From: Acidobacteriaceae bacterium
GTDB lineage: Bacteria > Acidobacteriota > Terriglobia > Terriglobales > Acidobacteriaceae
Reading direction: 5' to 3'
NCBI GenBank assembly: GCA_030044455.1
Contig: JASHVU010000769.1
Location: forward strand, 1-12,398
DNA length: 12,398 nt
In this document: piece after piece, positions 1 through 7,191 of the stretch
How positions within the stretch are numbered: the first letter of the stretch is position 1
Layout of the letters: every line of letters begins with the position of its first letter
Made by a program: the position numbers and the translations under genes
Notes under the pieces: generated by a model
The model's input: the letters and a program-made list of their open reading frames with translations, nothing else
Database searches by the model: none
What the model was told of the DNA's origin: nothing

Positions 1-1011
1 GGATTTCAGGCGCTGCATTTCACCTCGGTCCACCTTGCCAAGCCGGTTTCGCTGTCATCCCCGGCCATCGACGTTGCCACCGACAAGGCGCTCACGTTTT
101 CGGGCCAAAGCGATGTGACCGTGCCTCCCGGGGCGGAAATGGTTTCGGACCCGATCCAATTCCCCGTGGATGCCCTCGGGAGTGTTACTGTCAGCTATCA
201 TCTCGACAATCCGCCTTCGCGTGAAACCTCGCATCCTGGCTCCCGGGCGACGACATACTACGTTCACGGCGACCAGGTCTCAGCCGCCGACCTGCCCGAT
301 GCGAAGCACATCGAACACTGGTACCAGGTGACAGGAATCGATGTCATCGATAACGCTCCCGGCGCCGGGACCGTAGTCGCTCTTGGCGACTCCATTACTG
401 ATGGACATGCGACCACTACGAATGGCAACGATCGCTGGACTGACGTTTTGGCAGCGAATCTCCAGAGCTCATCCGCAACGCGCGACATTGCCGTGTCGAA
501 TCGAGGGACAGGCGGCAATCATCTGCTCATCGACGGTCTAGGTCCCAACGCGCTGGCGCGATTCGACCGCGATGCGCTGGCCCCGGCCGGTGTCAAGTGG
601 CTGATTGTATTTGAAGGAGTCAACGACCTGGGCGGGCTGAGCATCCGGGGTGACGCGCCTCCGGCAGCGCACGCGGCGATGGTGGCAAACATCGAGGCAG
701 CGTACGCGCAGATGATCGCGCGCGCCCATGCGCACGGCATTCGCGTTTTTGGGGCAACCATCACGCCTTACGGCGGGTCGGGCTACTATCATCCGTTTCC
801 GTCAAACGAGGCTGACCGACAGGCCATCAATGCGTGGATTCGCGCTGCGGGGCACTTTGACGGGGTGGTAGATTTTGACGCAGTGGTGCGCGATCCTCAG
901 CACCCCGACCAGCTTCTACCGTCGTTAGACTGCGGAGATCATCTGCATCCATCTCCGGCGGGGTACAAGGCGATGGGTGAAGCGGTGCCGCTCGGTTTGT
1001 TCACGCATTAA
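1..1011 (+). CDS. SGNH/GDSL-family hydrolase, 5' end outside the window
   Basis: The reading frame is open from the first base and ends at TAA 1009-1011, giving 336 residues of a protein whose N-terminus lies outside. The catalytic SGNH domain is clear. Block I is VVALGDSITDG with the nucleophile Ser at bases 391-393. Block II is NRGTGGN, which holds the oxyanion Gly and Asn. Block III is FEGVNDLGG, and block V is DHLHPSPAGY with Asp at 937-939 and His at 946-948. The roughly 120 residues before block I (phrases such as TVPPGAEMVSDP and VTVSYHLDNPP) match the N-terminal beta-sandwich found in many secreted acidobacterial and actinobacterial SGNH hydrolases. The family cleaves esters, often acetyl groups on polysaccharides; the substrate here cannot be told. 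The first internal ATG (139-141) lies inside the sandwich domain and is not the start. The gene converges with the next one across 55 bp without an obvious terminator. Confidence 0.92.
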   Translation, partial: GFQALHFTSVHLAKPVSLSSPAIDVATDKALTFSGQSDVTVPPGAEMVSDPIQFPVDALGSVTVSYHLDNPPSRETSHPGSRATTYYVHGDQVSAADLPDAKHIEHWYQVTGIDVIDNAPGAGTVVALGDSITDGHATTTNGNDRWTDVLAANLQSSSATRDIAVSNRGTGGNHLLIDGLGPNALARFDRDALAPAGVKWLIVFEGVNDLGGLSIRGDAPPAAHAAMVANIEAAYAQMIARAHAHGIRVFGATITPYGGSGYYHPFPSNEADRQAINAWIRAAGHFDGVVDFDAVVRDPQHPDQLLPSLDCGDHLHPSPAGYKAMGEAVPLGLFTH

Positions 1012-1066
1012 GTTCTCGACGTGGCTGCGAGTATAGCGCCGGCCGCGCCTCGATCTTGCCGTCGGC

Positions 1067-1960
1067 TCATCGCTCTTGCGTTGCGAGCGCCATCGTGCGC
1101 CAGCCGAGATAAACGTACGACCCCATACAGGCAACGGAGACGAGCGCCGACGCCCCAACAATTTGGGAGACGGGCCATGATCTGCCGGTCGGGTCTGAAA
1201 CCATTTGAGGGACAGAGCTCGACGCGAGCTGCAGCACATTGCCCGCGGCGCACAACGAGTAGAAAACGGGTGCGGGCCACAAGGAGGCAGCGCCAGTAGC
1301 CGTTGCGGCGGGTCCGCGGCCGCGCAGGTAAAGCGCAAACAGAAGGTAAATGATGAACAGATTTGCGTACCACCCCAGGTAATTCGAAGTTGGCACGCCG
1401 AACCACGCGCCGCCGTCGTACCAGATCCAACCGTGGAGGATCGTTGACCACACAGGGTCCTGCGCCAGGTCCCACGTGGTCATGATGAGACTGGCCAGCA
1501 ACGGAATCGCGATGACGGATCGTGCCGTCGCAGGCGATGCAGAAGCCCTGAGGATGAGACAGGCAAGCATCCACGACACGTAAGCCATGCCGATATAAGA
1601 AAGTCCCAGCAACACTGGGACGTGAAAGATCCTGGGCCCCATCAGATCCAAAAACCGGTATCGTCCAAACGGGAATCCGGTGGTGACGCCCAGGTTCTCA
1701 ACGGCGTTGCCCACGATCAAGCAGATGGCCGCGAATACGAGCATGGTGCGCCAGCGGTAATGGCGCGAGCCATCAAGAGAGGCAAAGGCGGCGGCCGACA
1801 AAACGTCGAGCGCCACAATCCACAGGTGCGGAATTGAACCTGAGAACACCTCCAGGATGCGCGCACCAGCGTAAAAGGCAAGTATCGCGACGAGCGCAAA
1901 CGTCACCGCGCGAGGCTTGGGTACCGCGGGCAGAGAATTCATCGATGACGATTTTTTCAT
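1067..1960 (-). CDS. CruF-type carotenoid biosynthesis membrane protein (DUF422)
   Basis: This 297-residue protein is strongly hydrophobic, with about seven or eight predicted membrane helices. It carries the signature regions of the DUF422/CruF family: ENLGVTTGFPFG (residues about 88-99), then TTWDLAQDPVW (161-171) leading into GWIWYDGGAWFGVP and NYLGW (177-197). Characterised family members hydrate the end of an acyclic carotenoid: CruF is a 1',2'-hydratase and the haloarchaeal homologue is bisanhydrobacterioruberin hydratase. The same activity is inferred here, acting in the cytoplasmic membrane. The ATG at 1960 has only a weak GAGG very close upstream; a second Met six residues later is possible. 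The gene follows the FAD reductase gene after 34 bp on the same strand, so the two are probably co-transcribed. No phytoene synthase, desaturase or cyclase gene is nearby, so the rest of the pathway would have to be elsewhere. Confidence 0.85.
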   Translation of the reverse strand: MKKSSSMNSLPAVPKPRAVTFALVAILAFYAGARILEVFSGSIPHLWIVALDVLSAAAFASLDGSRHYRWRTMLVFAAICLIVGNAVENLGVTTGFPFGRYRFLDLMGPRIFHVPVLLGLSYIGMAYVSWMLACLILRASASPATARSVIAIPLLASLIMTTWDLAQDPVWSTILHGWIWYDGGAWFGVPTSNYLGWYANLFIIYLLFALYLRGRGPAATATGAASLWPAPVFYSLCAAGNVLQLASSSVPQMVSDPTGRSWPVSQIVGASALVSVACMGSYVYLGWRTMALATQER

Positions 1961-1994
1961 GCCTCAACGAAGCGCCGCAAGTCCAAATTGAGCC

Positions 1995-2801
1995 TCAGTC
2001 GTACCGCTCAAACACAATCTGCTTGCGGTGCCAGCCGAAGTTTGAGAGTGCCTCGCGCACGCTCGACACCATAAAGTTGAGGCCGCAGATGTAGGCGTAG
2101 ATGTCGAAGCTGAGTTCGCTGGGTGGAATTGTTGGATCGACAGGCGGCACGGGCGTCGTCTGGCCCAGCTTCGCGGCGCGCTCCTGAATAATGCGCGAAA
2201 CGTGGTGTTGCACGTAGCCGCGCAGGCCGGTCCAGCCATCGAGGGCGCGGCTCAAGGTGGGCAGGTAGTGAAAGTTCGGATACTTCTCGTCTAAAGCCTC
2301 AAACTCTTTCTGGTAGTAAATGTCGGTTTCGTGCCGGGTGCCATACACGAGCCATATCTGCTTGCCCTGGCTGCGGTCGGGGCCACCCTCAGGGAAAAGC
2401 CACTGCGCATAGGCGCGCATGGGCGCAACGCCGGTGCCAGTGGCAATCAGGATCGAATCGGTGATGGGCTCGTGGAGCACAAAATGTCCGTGCGGCCCGT
2501 GAATCTGGATGGTAGCGCCAGGTGGGAGATCAGTGAGGTCGGCCAGGTGGTTCGAGAAGAATCCATTCTCGACACGGTTCACGCAAAGGTCGAAATGGTT
2601 GGCACGGGGCGCCGAGGCAATGGAGTAGGCGCGCGTCTGCTGCTTGCCATTCTGGTCGGGCGCAACGGCCGAAACAAACTGGCCCGGCGCGTACGGAAAG
2701 TGCTCCATACTGTCGATCACAAAGTCGAAGTGGTAACACTCGGCGACTTCAGAGATGCAGATTTTTTGCTCAAGACGCGCGGTCACAGTCTCACGTGCCA
2801 A
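1995..2801 (-). CDS. FAD/NAD(P)H-binding ferredoxin reductase-type oxidoreductase
   Basis: From the chosen TTG start the protein has 268 residues and is a single FNR-type module. The FAD-binding barrel has TRAYSIASAP (RxYS at about 57-60) and a GPHGHFVL loop. The nucleotide-binding domain has ATGTGVAPMRAY (GTGxAP about 122-127), YGTR, and CGLNFM (about 239-244), and the C-terminus is FERYD. No 2Fe-2S or haem domain is attached, so it should pass electrons between NAD(P)H and a separate ferredoxin or oxygenase partner; the partner is not visible. The frame stays open further upstream to a TTG at 2945. That extension is atypical for the family and would lie upstream of a TATAAT box at 2878-2883, so a start at TTG 2801 (AGCGAGAG upstream) or GTG 2786 is more likely. 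The choice between these two is uncertain. The CruF-like gene follows after 34 bp. Confidence 0.85.
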   Translation of the reverse strand: MARETVTARLEQKICISEVAECYHFDFVIDSMEHFPYAPGQFVSAVAPDQNGKQQTRAYSIASAPRANHFDLCVNRVENGFFSNHLADLTDLPPGATIQIHGPHGHFVLHEPITDSILIATGTGVAPMRAYAQWLFPEGGPDRSQGKQIWLVYGTRHETDIYYQKEFEALDEKYPNFHYLPTLSRALDGWTGLRGYVQHHVSRIIQERAAKLGQTTPVPPVDPTIPPSELSFDIYAYICGLNFMVSSVREALSNFGWHRKQIVFERYD

Positions 2802-2877
2802 GGTGATCTCTCGCTTTACAGGGAAGAATCGAAGGCTTGGGGGAACGCTTGGAAAGCCGCAAGCCGTCCTGCCCAAG

Positions 2878-2883
2878 ATTATA
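2878..2883 (-). promoter_or_regulatory. Probable -10 box of the reductase/CruF-like operon
   Basis: Read on the minus strand, bases 2883-2878 are exactly TATAAT. Transcription would begin near 2870, leaving about 70 nt of leader before the TTG at 2801. No good -35 hexamer lies 16-19 bp upstream. The box sits about 85 bp past the CBS gene stop, as expected for an independent promoter. It argues against the long N-terminal extension of the reductase. Confidence 0.4.
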
Positions 2884-2965
2884 AGTTGCCAGGGGAGTGC
2901 GATATCACGATGCGGCGCACGCCGGGGCCCTAAAATACCGGCCAACTCCGCTCATCGCGCGGCTA

Positions 2966-3418
2966 TTATCCCGGATAGGCTCCGGTGATGTAGCCCTCGA
3001 GCGCCTGGATCGCGTGTTCCTGGCCTGAGATGACCCACTTGACCATATCGCCAACTGAAATAACGCCGACAATCCTTTCGCCCTCGAGTACCGGCAGATG
3101 GCGAAAGTTATGTTCTGCCATGATGGTCATGCAATCATCAACGGTTTCCCGGGGCGAAACCGACACCACCGGGCTGGTCATGAGTTCGCTCACCAGCGTC
3201 TCTTTGGAATGAAGGCCCTTGAGCACGCCTTTCCGGGCGTAATCGCGCTCCGAGAGGATCCCGACCAGCTTGTCGTTGGAGAGGACAAGCAGGGCGCCGA
3301 CGTCGTATTTAGCCAGCATCTCCAAGGCCTCGTACACAGACTGCTCTGGCGCGATCGCCAAAAGCTTGAATGGCCCCTTGTGCTTCAACACTGTTGCAAT
3401 CGAGTCGGTAATCTTCAT
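2966..3418 (-). CDS. Two-CBS-domain protein
   Basis: A complete 150-residue protein made only of a tandem pair of CBS domains (about residues 8-66 and 77-135). Typical CBS phrases are visible in both copies: [22 protein letters not shown] in the first (20-residue window or less of key motif: VGILSERD), and [30 protein letters not shown] in the second. Such stand-alone pairs form Bateman modules that bind adenine nucleotides or SAM and act as small regulatory or energy-sensing proteins in the cytoplasm. No enzymatic domain is attached, and the partner is unknown. The ATG at 3418 is well supported by AGGAGG six bases upstream. It is the first gene of the minus-strand run; 165 bp separate it from the next start, and that gene appears to have its own promoter. 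Confidence 0.95.
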   Translation of the reverse strand: MKITDSIATVLKHKGPFKLLAIAPEQSVYEALEMLAKYDVGALLVLSNDKLVGILSERDYARKGVLKGLHSKETLVSELMTSPVVSVSPRETVDDCMTIMAEHNFRHLPVLEGERIVGVISVGDMVKWVISGQEHAIQALEGYITGAYPG

Positions 3419-3448
3419 TGGACCCTCCTGTCTTGTTAATGACGGTAT

Positions 3449-3477
3449 ATATTATGGTGGCGTTGCCCGGCGATGAA
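3449..3477 (-). promoter_or_regulatory. Possible sigma70-type promoter of the CBS gene
   Basis: On the minus strand a -35-like TTCATC (3477-3472) is followed after 17 bp by TAATAT (3454-3449), in the only strongly AT-rich patch upstream of the CBS gene. A CATAAT in another register (3456-3451) overlaps. The start codon is about 30 bp further on. The -35 match is weak. Confidence 0.35.
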
Positions 3478-3550
3478 GGCGAAAAGCTAGAATCTCGCAG
3501 CAGCACTTTCGAGGCCTGCTGTTGAGCTAATGACCAGCAGAACCAAAAGA

Positions 3551-3613
3551 CACCAATCGGCCGGCGCCAAATTGAGGTTCCGGCCGATGCCGCAGTATAG
3601 CTCGGCATTGGTG
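3551..3613. other. Three-way-junction inverted-repeat element in the divergent intergenic region
   Basis: Sixty-three bases form a neatly nested set of perfect inverted repeats. P1 pairs CACCAAT (3551-3557) with ATTGGTG (3607-3613). P2 pairs CGGCCGG (3558-3564) with CCGGCCG (3580-3586). P3 pairs GCCG (3589-3592) with CGGC (3603-3606). There is no gap between P1 and P2, two bases between P2 and P3, and none between P3 and P1, for a total of 18 bp. Two longer alternatives compete with it: a 9-bp hairpin 3556-3564/3580-3588, and a 9-bp hairpin with one G-U pair, 3584-3592/3603-3611. It could be a structured leader RNA of the downstream lyase gene, a cruciform, or a protein-binding site. The remainder of 3420-3740 shows no credible gene. 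Confidence 0.4.
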
Positions 3614-3721
3614 CATTCGTCTCCGTCTCACGTCTATTTTTGCAGCCGGCCGCAAATTCCGGAGCTTCGACCGCCAGCTCCCATATCACGTCGGTCGTAA
3701 AATCGAGAGTGCACCGAATCG

Positions 3722-3735
3722 CCGGCGCCGGAGGG
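3722..3735 (+). promoter_or_regulatory. Palindrome fused to the Shine-Dalgarno of the alginate lyase gene
   Basis: A perfect 10-base palindrome CCGGCGCCGG (3722-3731) runs directly into the ribosome binding site GGAGGG (3730-3735), five bases before ATG 3741. Its half GGCGCCGG (3724-3731) is complementary to CCGGCGCC at 3561-3568 inside the upstream inverted-repeat element. A long leader could therefore pair across the ribosome binding site. Two other competing small stems lie between: GGAGCT/AGCTCC (3661-3666/3676-3681) and CGACCG/CGGTCG (3668-3673/3692-3697). Regulation by these structures is inference. Confidence 0.3.
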
Positions 3736-3740
3736 TTGCC

Positions 3741-4967
3741 ATGACGGTCCGAGTCAAGCCGTATCAAGGAAATCGATTTAGTCGAATCTACTTCAAACAC
3801 TTTGCACTTGCGGGGCTGGGCGTGCTCCTGATCCCGTTACTTATTCCTGGCGTGGATCGCGCTGAGACCCCTCTCGTAGTGCGCGATGCCAACGCGTCGT
3901 TTCTCGACGTGGCAGCACGCCGCCAGGTTCTCCAGAACACGCAGAATCCGCTGCTCCGCGACGCTCTCGCAAACCTCAAAGGCTGCGTCGGCACCCCGTT
4001 TCCTGCGCCTCCTCCGCACGGCCAGGACATTCCCTCGCGTTACAAGAGCGGCAGTCATGGCGAGCTGAATCCGCTGGAGCATCAGCTCTCAGAACCCTAT
4101 TACAAGATCCAGGAGATTGCGGCACAGGGCGCGGACAAGTATCTTGCGACCGGCGATCCGGCCGAGGCCAACTGCGTCATCCAGGCGCTGCTTCTCTGGG
4201 TGCAGGACAAGGCGGCCCTGCTCGATTACAACGCCAAAGACGACATGGTTGTGTGGTTTCAATCCACCTGGACCGTTGCCTCACTCTCGCTCTCCGTCTC
4301 CATCATTCGCAGCGAGCCCCGACTCAACGCAGCCGATCGCGATCACGTAATCGCATGGCTGCACAGCGCCGCGCAAAAGGCAGTGAGTGAGAGTCGCGGA
4401 CCCAACTCCGGCACCAGCACCAACAATCACTTCTTCTGGCGCGGGCTTGCTGCCACCGCAGCCGGAGTCATCAGCGGAGACAACAAGCTCTTTGCCCAGG
4501 GAGTGCGCACCTACGCTACGGCCATCGGCGAAATGGACGACCAGGGCGCGTTTCCCGATGAGATGGAACGCCACGAACTCGCCATGCACTACCAGGCCTT
4601 TGCCATTGAGCCGCTGGTGATGATCGCGGAGCTTGCCTACCGCCAAGGGCTGAACATCTACCCGCTCGAGGAGCGTGGGCACCGGCTCAGCGATGCCGTC
4701 GGTTTTTTGCGGCGAGCGCTGGCCGATCCCTCGATCATTAAAAGGTACACACCGGAAGCGCAGCAGATCGATCCGGACCTTCAACCGGGTAGTGCGCTTC
4801 TTTCATGGACGGAGCTATGGGCCGTGCGCACGGGCGATACCACGTGGCAAACATATATGGTGAAGCCGTTCTTCGATTCGCGTCTGGGCGGCTGCACGAC
4901 GCTTTTCGCGGCGCAAGTGCAAGGGCCCCTTTCAACCGGCGCAACATCGTCATCGCCAGCGAAGTGA
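3741..4967 (+). CDS. PL5-family alginate lyase (AlgL-like), secreted
   Basis: The 408-residue protein begins with a basic region and a hydrophobic stretch (FALAGLGVLLIPLLIPG, about 21-37), a signal peptide with likely cleavage near residue 41, so it acts in the periplasm or outside. The body is the all-alpha PL5 lyase fold. Key signatures are NNHFFW (N229, H230) and FPDEMERHELAMHYQ (R277, Y284). The spacing His +47 to Arg, +7 to Tyr is the same as in the characterised PL5 enzymes (AlgL H202/R249/Y256; A1-III H192/R239/Y246), so the active site looks intact. The reaction is beta-elimination of poly(beta-D-mannuronate). GGAGGG lies five bases before ATG. No alginate synthesis or uptake genes are nearby, which suggests scavenging or matrix degradation instead of a role in polymer export. 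The gene converges with the MFS gene across 42 bp. Confidence 0.9.
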   Translation: MTVRVKPYQGNRFSRIYFKHFALAGLGVLLIPLLIPGVDRAETPLVVRDANASFLDVAARRQVLQNTQNPLLRDALANLKGCVGTPFPAPPPHGQDIPSRYKSGSHGELNPLEHQLSEPYYKIQEIAAQGADKYLATGDPAEANCVIQALLLWVQDKAALLDYNAKDDMVVWFQSTWTVASLSLSVSIIRSEPRLNAADRDHVIAWLHSAAQKAVSESRGPNSGTSTNNHFFWRGLAATAAGVISGDNKLFAQGVRTYATAIGEMDDQGAFPDEMERHELAMHYQAFAIEPLVMIAELAYRQGLNIYPLEERGHRLSDAVGFLRRALADPSIIKRYTPEAQQIDPDLQPGSALLSWTELWAVRTGDTTWQTYMVKPFFDSRLGGCTTLFAAQVQGPLSTGATSSSPAK

Positions 4968-4990
4968 AAGCGAGCGTCTATTTGGTGCAT

Positions 4991-5022
4991 AAGAAAGCTC
5001 GAAGTTGCATTACTCTTCAAGC
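4991..5022 (-). terminator. Possible terminator of the AhpD-like/MFS operon
   Basis: On the minus strand GCTTGAAG (5022-5015) and CTTCGAGC (5004-4997) form an 8-position stem with one mismatch and a 10-base loop, followed by TTTCTT (4996-4991). The stem includes the MFS stop codon. The stem is imperfect and only moderately GC-rich, so this is tentative. Confidence 0.35.
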
Positions 5023-6284
5023 GAGATTGCGGCCGAAGCGTGCAATTCCTCGTGCGCAATGGGCCCGCGGCTGCTTTTGAGAAGGAGGCTTACGGCCGCA
5101 GACGCGAACGCAATGACTGCAAGCGCCACGAGGACTTGGAGGCGGTAGGAACCGGCGCGATCGAAGTAATGACCTACCATGACAGGCCCGGTGCCGCCGC
5201 CGATGGCATAGGCAGTCCACATGAGCCCGTACAACACTGAGAAGTGCTTGCGGCCGTAGTATCGTGCCAACAGATAGGGGCCGACGTCGGCCTCGCTGCC
5301 GAGGCCGATGCCGAGGAGGGCTGCGCCGAAGAGAGCAATACTCGTCGAGCCGGCGAGCGCAAGAACCAGCGACCCTGTGGCCGCAAACACAAGCACGCAG
5401 GTCTGGATTCGCTGAGGAGAGAATCTATCGACGAGGAGGCCGACAAAAAGCCTGCCTACGATGCCCGCACCGCCGCGAATCGAAAGCGCAACGGCCGCGC
5501 TTTGCGCTGGAATCCCGTGCTGGGTGAGAATGGCCGCAAGGTTGGTCACCAGCCCATTCTCACTGAATGCCGAAAGAATGATAATGCCGGCGAGAATCCA
5601 GAAAGGGGCGCTCGCCAGTGCCGATCCGACGGTCGCGCCGGATAGAGTTGCCACCTCTTCGCGAATGATGGGAGCGGGCCGATTGCGGACCAGAAGCGCT
5701 GTGAGCGGAAACCCGAGCAGCGCAATTCCGCCCAGCAGCAGGTAGGCGTTGCGCCAACCGTAGTTACCGATGGTCCATTGCGTCAGGGGTGGAATCAAGA
5801 TGGATCCGACACCGCTTCCGGTAAGGATGAGGGCGAGCGCAAAGCCACGATGTTTTTGAAACCAGGTGAGCATGGTGCGCGTGTATGCAAACTGCGCCCC
5901 GCCGTTGGCCACCAGTCCCAAGACGAAGAATGTGAGATAGAATCGGCCGATGCCCGGGCCCAACCCGCTGAGCGATGCAAGCGCGACAGCGAATACAAGT
6001 ATGGAAGGAAGGATGATGCGGCGGGGGGGATATCGGTCCAGCAGGATTCCGATAAGGGGTGAAACAAATGCGACGGTGATTGCGGCCAGGCCGAATGCAC
6101 CGTCAAGCGATTCGCGGCGCCAGCCCAGTGACGCGTGCAACGGGTTGAGAAACAAGCTGAAGGTATAGGGAACGATGGGCGCAAAGCTCGTCATTACACC
6201 CACAAAAGCTGCCGCCGCCACTCCCCAGCCGGGGTAGTGGATCGAGCTCTCGTTGGCCAGCCTTTGATCGGCAGCTTGCTCCAT
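5010..6284 (-). CDS. MFS transporter, monocarboxylate/oxalate-formate antiporter-like
   Basis: A 424-residue, very hydrophobic protein with about 12 membrane helices in two halves. The cytoplasmic loop signature of the major facilitator superfamily occurs in each half: GILLDRYPPRR (about 79-89), and GRLFVGLLVDRFSPQR in the second. The N-terminal opening (YPGWGVAAAAFVGVM then FSLFLNPLHASLGW) and overall pattern resemble the monocarboxylate/oxalate-formate branch, but the substrate cannot be read from sequence. ATG 6284 is preceded by AGGA seven bases upstream. The start lies 16 bp after the stop of the AhpD-like gene, so the two form an operon reading away from the four-enzyme operon at 7572-12223. 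Import of a carboxylic acid or export of that cluster's product are both possible. Confidence 0.93.
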   Translation of the reverse strand: MEQAADQRLANESSIHYPGWGVAAAAFVGVMTSFAPIVPYTFSLFLNPLHASLGWRRESLDGAFGLAAITVAFVSPLIGILLDRYPPRRIILPSILVFAVALASLSGLGPGIGRFYLTFFVLGLVANGGAQFAYTRTMLTWFQKHRGFALALILTGSGVGSILIPPLTQWTIGNYGWRNAYLLLGGIALLGFPLTALLVRNRPAPIIREEVATLSGATVGSALASAPFWILAGIIILSAFSENGLVTNLAAILTQHGIPAQSAAVALSIRGGAGIVGRLFVGLLVDRFSPQRIQTCVLVFAATGSLVLALAGSTSIALFGAALLGIGLGSEADVGPYLLARYYGRKHFSVLYGLMWTAYAIGGGTGPVMVGHYFDRAGSYRLQVLVALAVIAFASAAVSLLLKSSRGPIAHEELHASAAISLEE

Positions 6285-6300
6285 GATTCGTCCTGTTGGC

Positions 6301-6903
6301 TCAGGCGCTCGCCGGCCGGTGACGTGTGTAGCCGCTGCGCGCCATGCGCTCGCTCAGCCGGCGGAATGCAGCATCTGAAACCAACTTGACACCGTTTCCT
6401 GATACGAACCGGTTGTAGAAGTTGAACAGGGCACATGCGTATATGGCGTAATAGATTGCCGCTTCTTCCCATCCTTCGCACTTGAGCGCTTCAATGTTCG
6501 CTTCGGTGATGGCTCCGGAATTGAGCGTAAGCTTGCGGACAAATCGCATCAGGGCCTTCTCCTTTTCGTCGAGACTCGAACTATCTGGATCGTTGAGCGC
6601 GCTGCGAACAAATTCCTCACTGCCGTAGAGATGCGACGCAACTGCGGCGTGAGCGTTCCTGCAAAAGTCGCAGCGGTTCAACGACGATGTGTAAGCGGCG
6701 ATCAACTCGCGCAAAGCCTGGCTAATCGGCGCTTCTTCAAACATCACCTGGTGTGAAAGCTCGCAGAGGGTGCTAGCTGCATCCGTCCGGAAAGCGAGGA
6801 TGTTCCAGATACCCCAGTACTCCGTGCCGGCTTTCTCGGCCGAGGATATCGCATCGGCAAACGGCCCAGGCTGTGGATGCGCTTCAATCTCGCGTAGAAA
6901 CAC
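6301..6903 (-). CDS. AhpD-fold / carboxymuconolactone decarboxylase-family protein (peroxidase-related)
   Basis: From the GTG at 6903 the protein has 200 residues. The redox site of AhpD is intact: E66, C78, C81 and H85 in RELIAA...CDFCRNAH. The spacing (Glu to first Cys 12; CxxC; second Cys to His 4) equals E118/C130/C133/H137 of mycobacterial AhpD. It probably works as a thiol-dependent peroxidase or disulfide reductase in the cytoplasm. The downstream part (IYACALFNFYNRFVSGNG) fits the peroxidase-related subgroup. The start is unclear. The GTG has no Shine-Dalgarno, while an in-frame ATT at 6927-6925, eight codons upstream, stands five bases after a perfect GGAGGT; the frame is closed by TGA at 6942-6940. 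Initiation at that ATT would give 208 residues. The MFS gene follows after 16 bp. Confidence 0.9.
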   Translation of the reverse strand: MFLREIEAHPQPGPFADAISSAEKAGTEYWGIWNILAFRTDAASTLCELSHQVMFEEAPISQALRELIAAYTSSLNRCDFCRNAHAAVASHLYGSEEFVRSALNDPDSSSLDEKEKALMRFVRKLTLNSGAITEANIEALKCEGWEEAAIYYAIYACALFNFYNRFVSGNGVKLVSDAAFRRLSERMARSGYTRHRPASA

Positions 6904-6924
6904 GTGGGACTGCTTGGTTGCAGG

Positions 6925-6938
6925 AATGGTTGACCTCC
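6925..6938 (-). promoter_or_regulatory. Strong Shine-Dalgarno placed for an ATT start of the AhpD-like gene
   Basis: On the minus strand GGAGGT (6938-6933) is followed by CAACC and then ATT (6927-6925), in frame with the AhpD-like protein. This is ideal spacing, while the GTG at 6903 is 29 bases from the same GGAGGT. ATT initiation is rare but known (infC, pcnB). The overlapping ATG at 6940-6938 opens only an 18-codon frame and would place the site inside the coding sequence. Confidence 0.5.
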
Positions 6939-7125
6939 ATCAACGACAATAAGCCCGGGCAGTGCACACGCGTCCGGGATGAGCGAGCGTGGCGAGCCAA
7001 AAGCCTGCATCGACCTTAAAAAGCGAGCATCGCGGGGGCGGAAGAGAACGCGAAATCGAATGCACCGTCATTAAAGGCACTTGAAGCAAGGGAAAGCAAT
7101 CGAAATCTTCGCGCAATCTCCTCAA

Positions 7126-7145
7126 CGATTATCAATCGATGATTG
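7126..7145. repeat. Two overlapping inverted repeats, operator-like
   Basis: CGATT-ATC-AATCG (7126-7138) and CAATC-GAT-GATTG (7133-7145) are both perfect 5-bp inverted repeats with 3-bp spacers, sharing their middle arm. Further CAATC/AATC copies lie at about 7097-7101, 7104-7107 and 7114-7118. The position between two divergent operons suits a transcription-factor site, but no regulator gene is in the window. Confidence 0.3.
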
Positions 7146-7191
7146 CTGAACGGCAATGGGGCTCACATCGAGCATTCAATTGAGTTGCACG

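Noticed and set aside
1008..1574. 188-codon open frame on the minus strand
   Set aside because: It lies within the CruF-like gene in another frame; the residue content is Arg/His-rich and random, and the CruF-like frame has clear family motifs.
2331..2933. 200-codon open frame on the plus strand
   Set aside because: Antisense shadow of the reductase gene, which has intact RxYS, GTGxAP and CGxxxM motifs.
3309..3800. 163-codon minus-strand frame spanning the CBS gene start and the intergenic region
   Set aside because: It overlaps two well-supported genes and the structured intergenic DNA, and shows no recognisable domain.
4281..4784. 167-codon minus-strand frame
   Set aside because: Antisense shadow of the alginate lyase gene.
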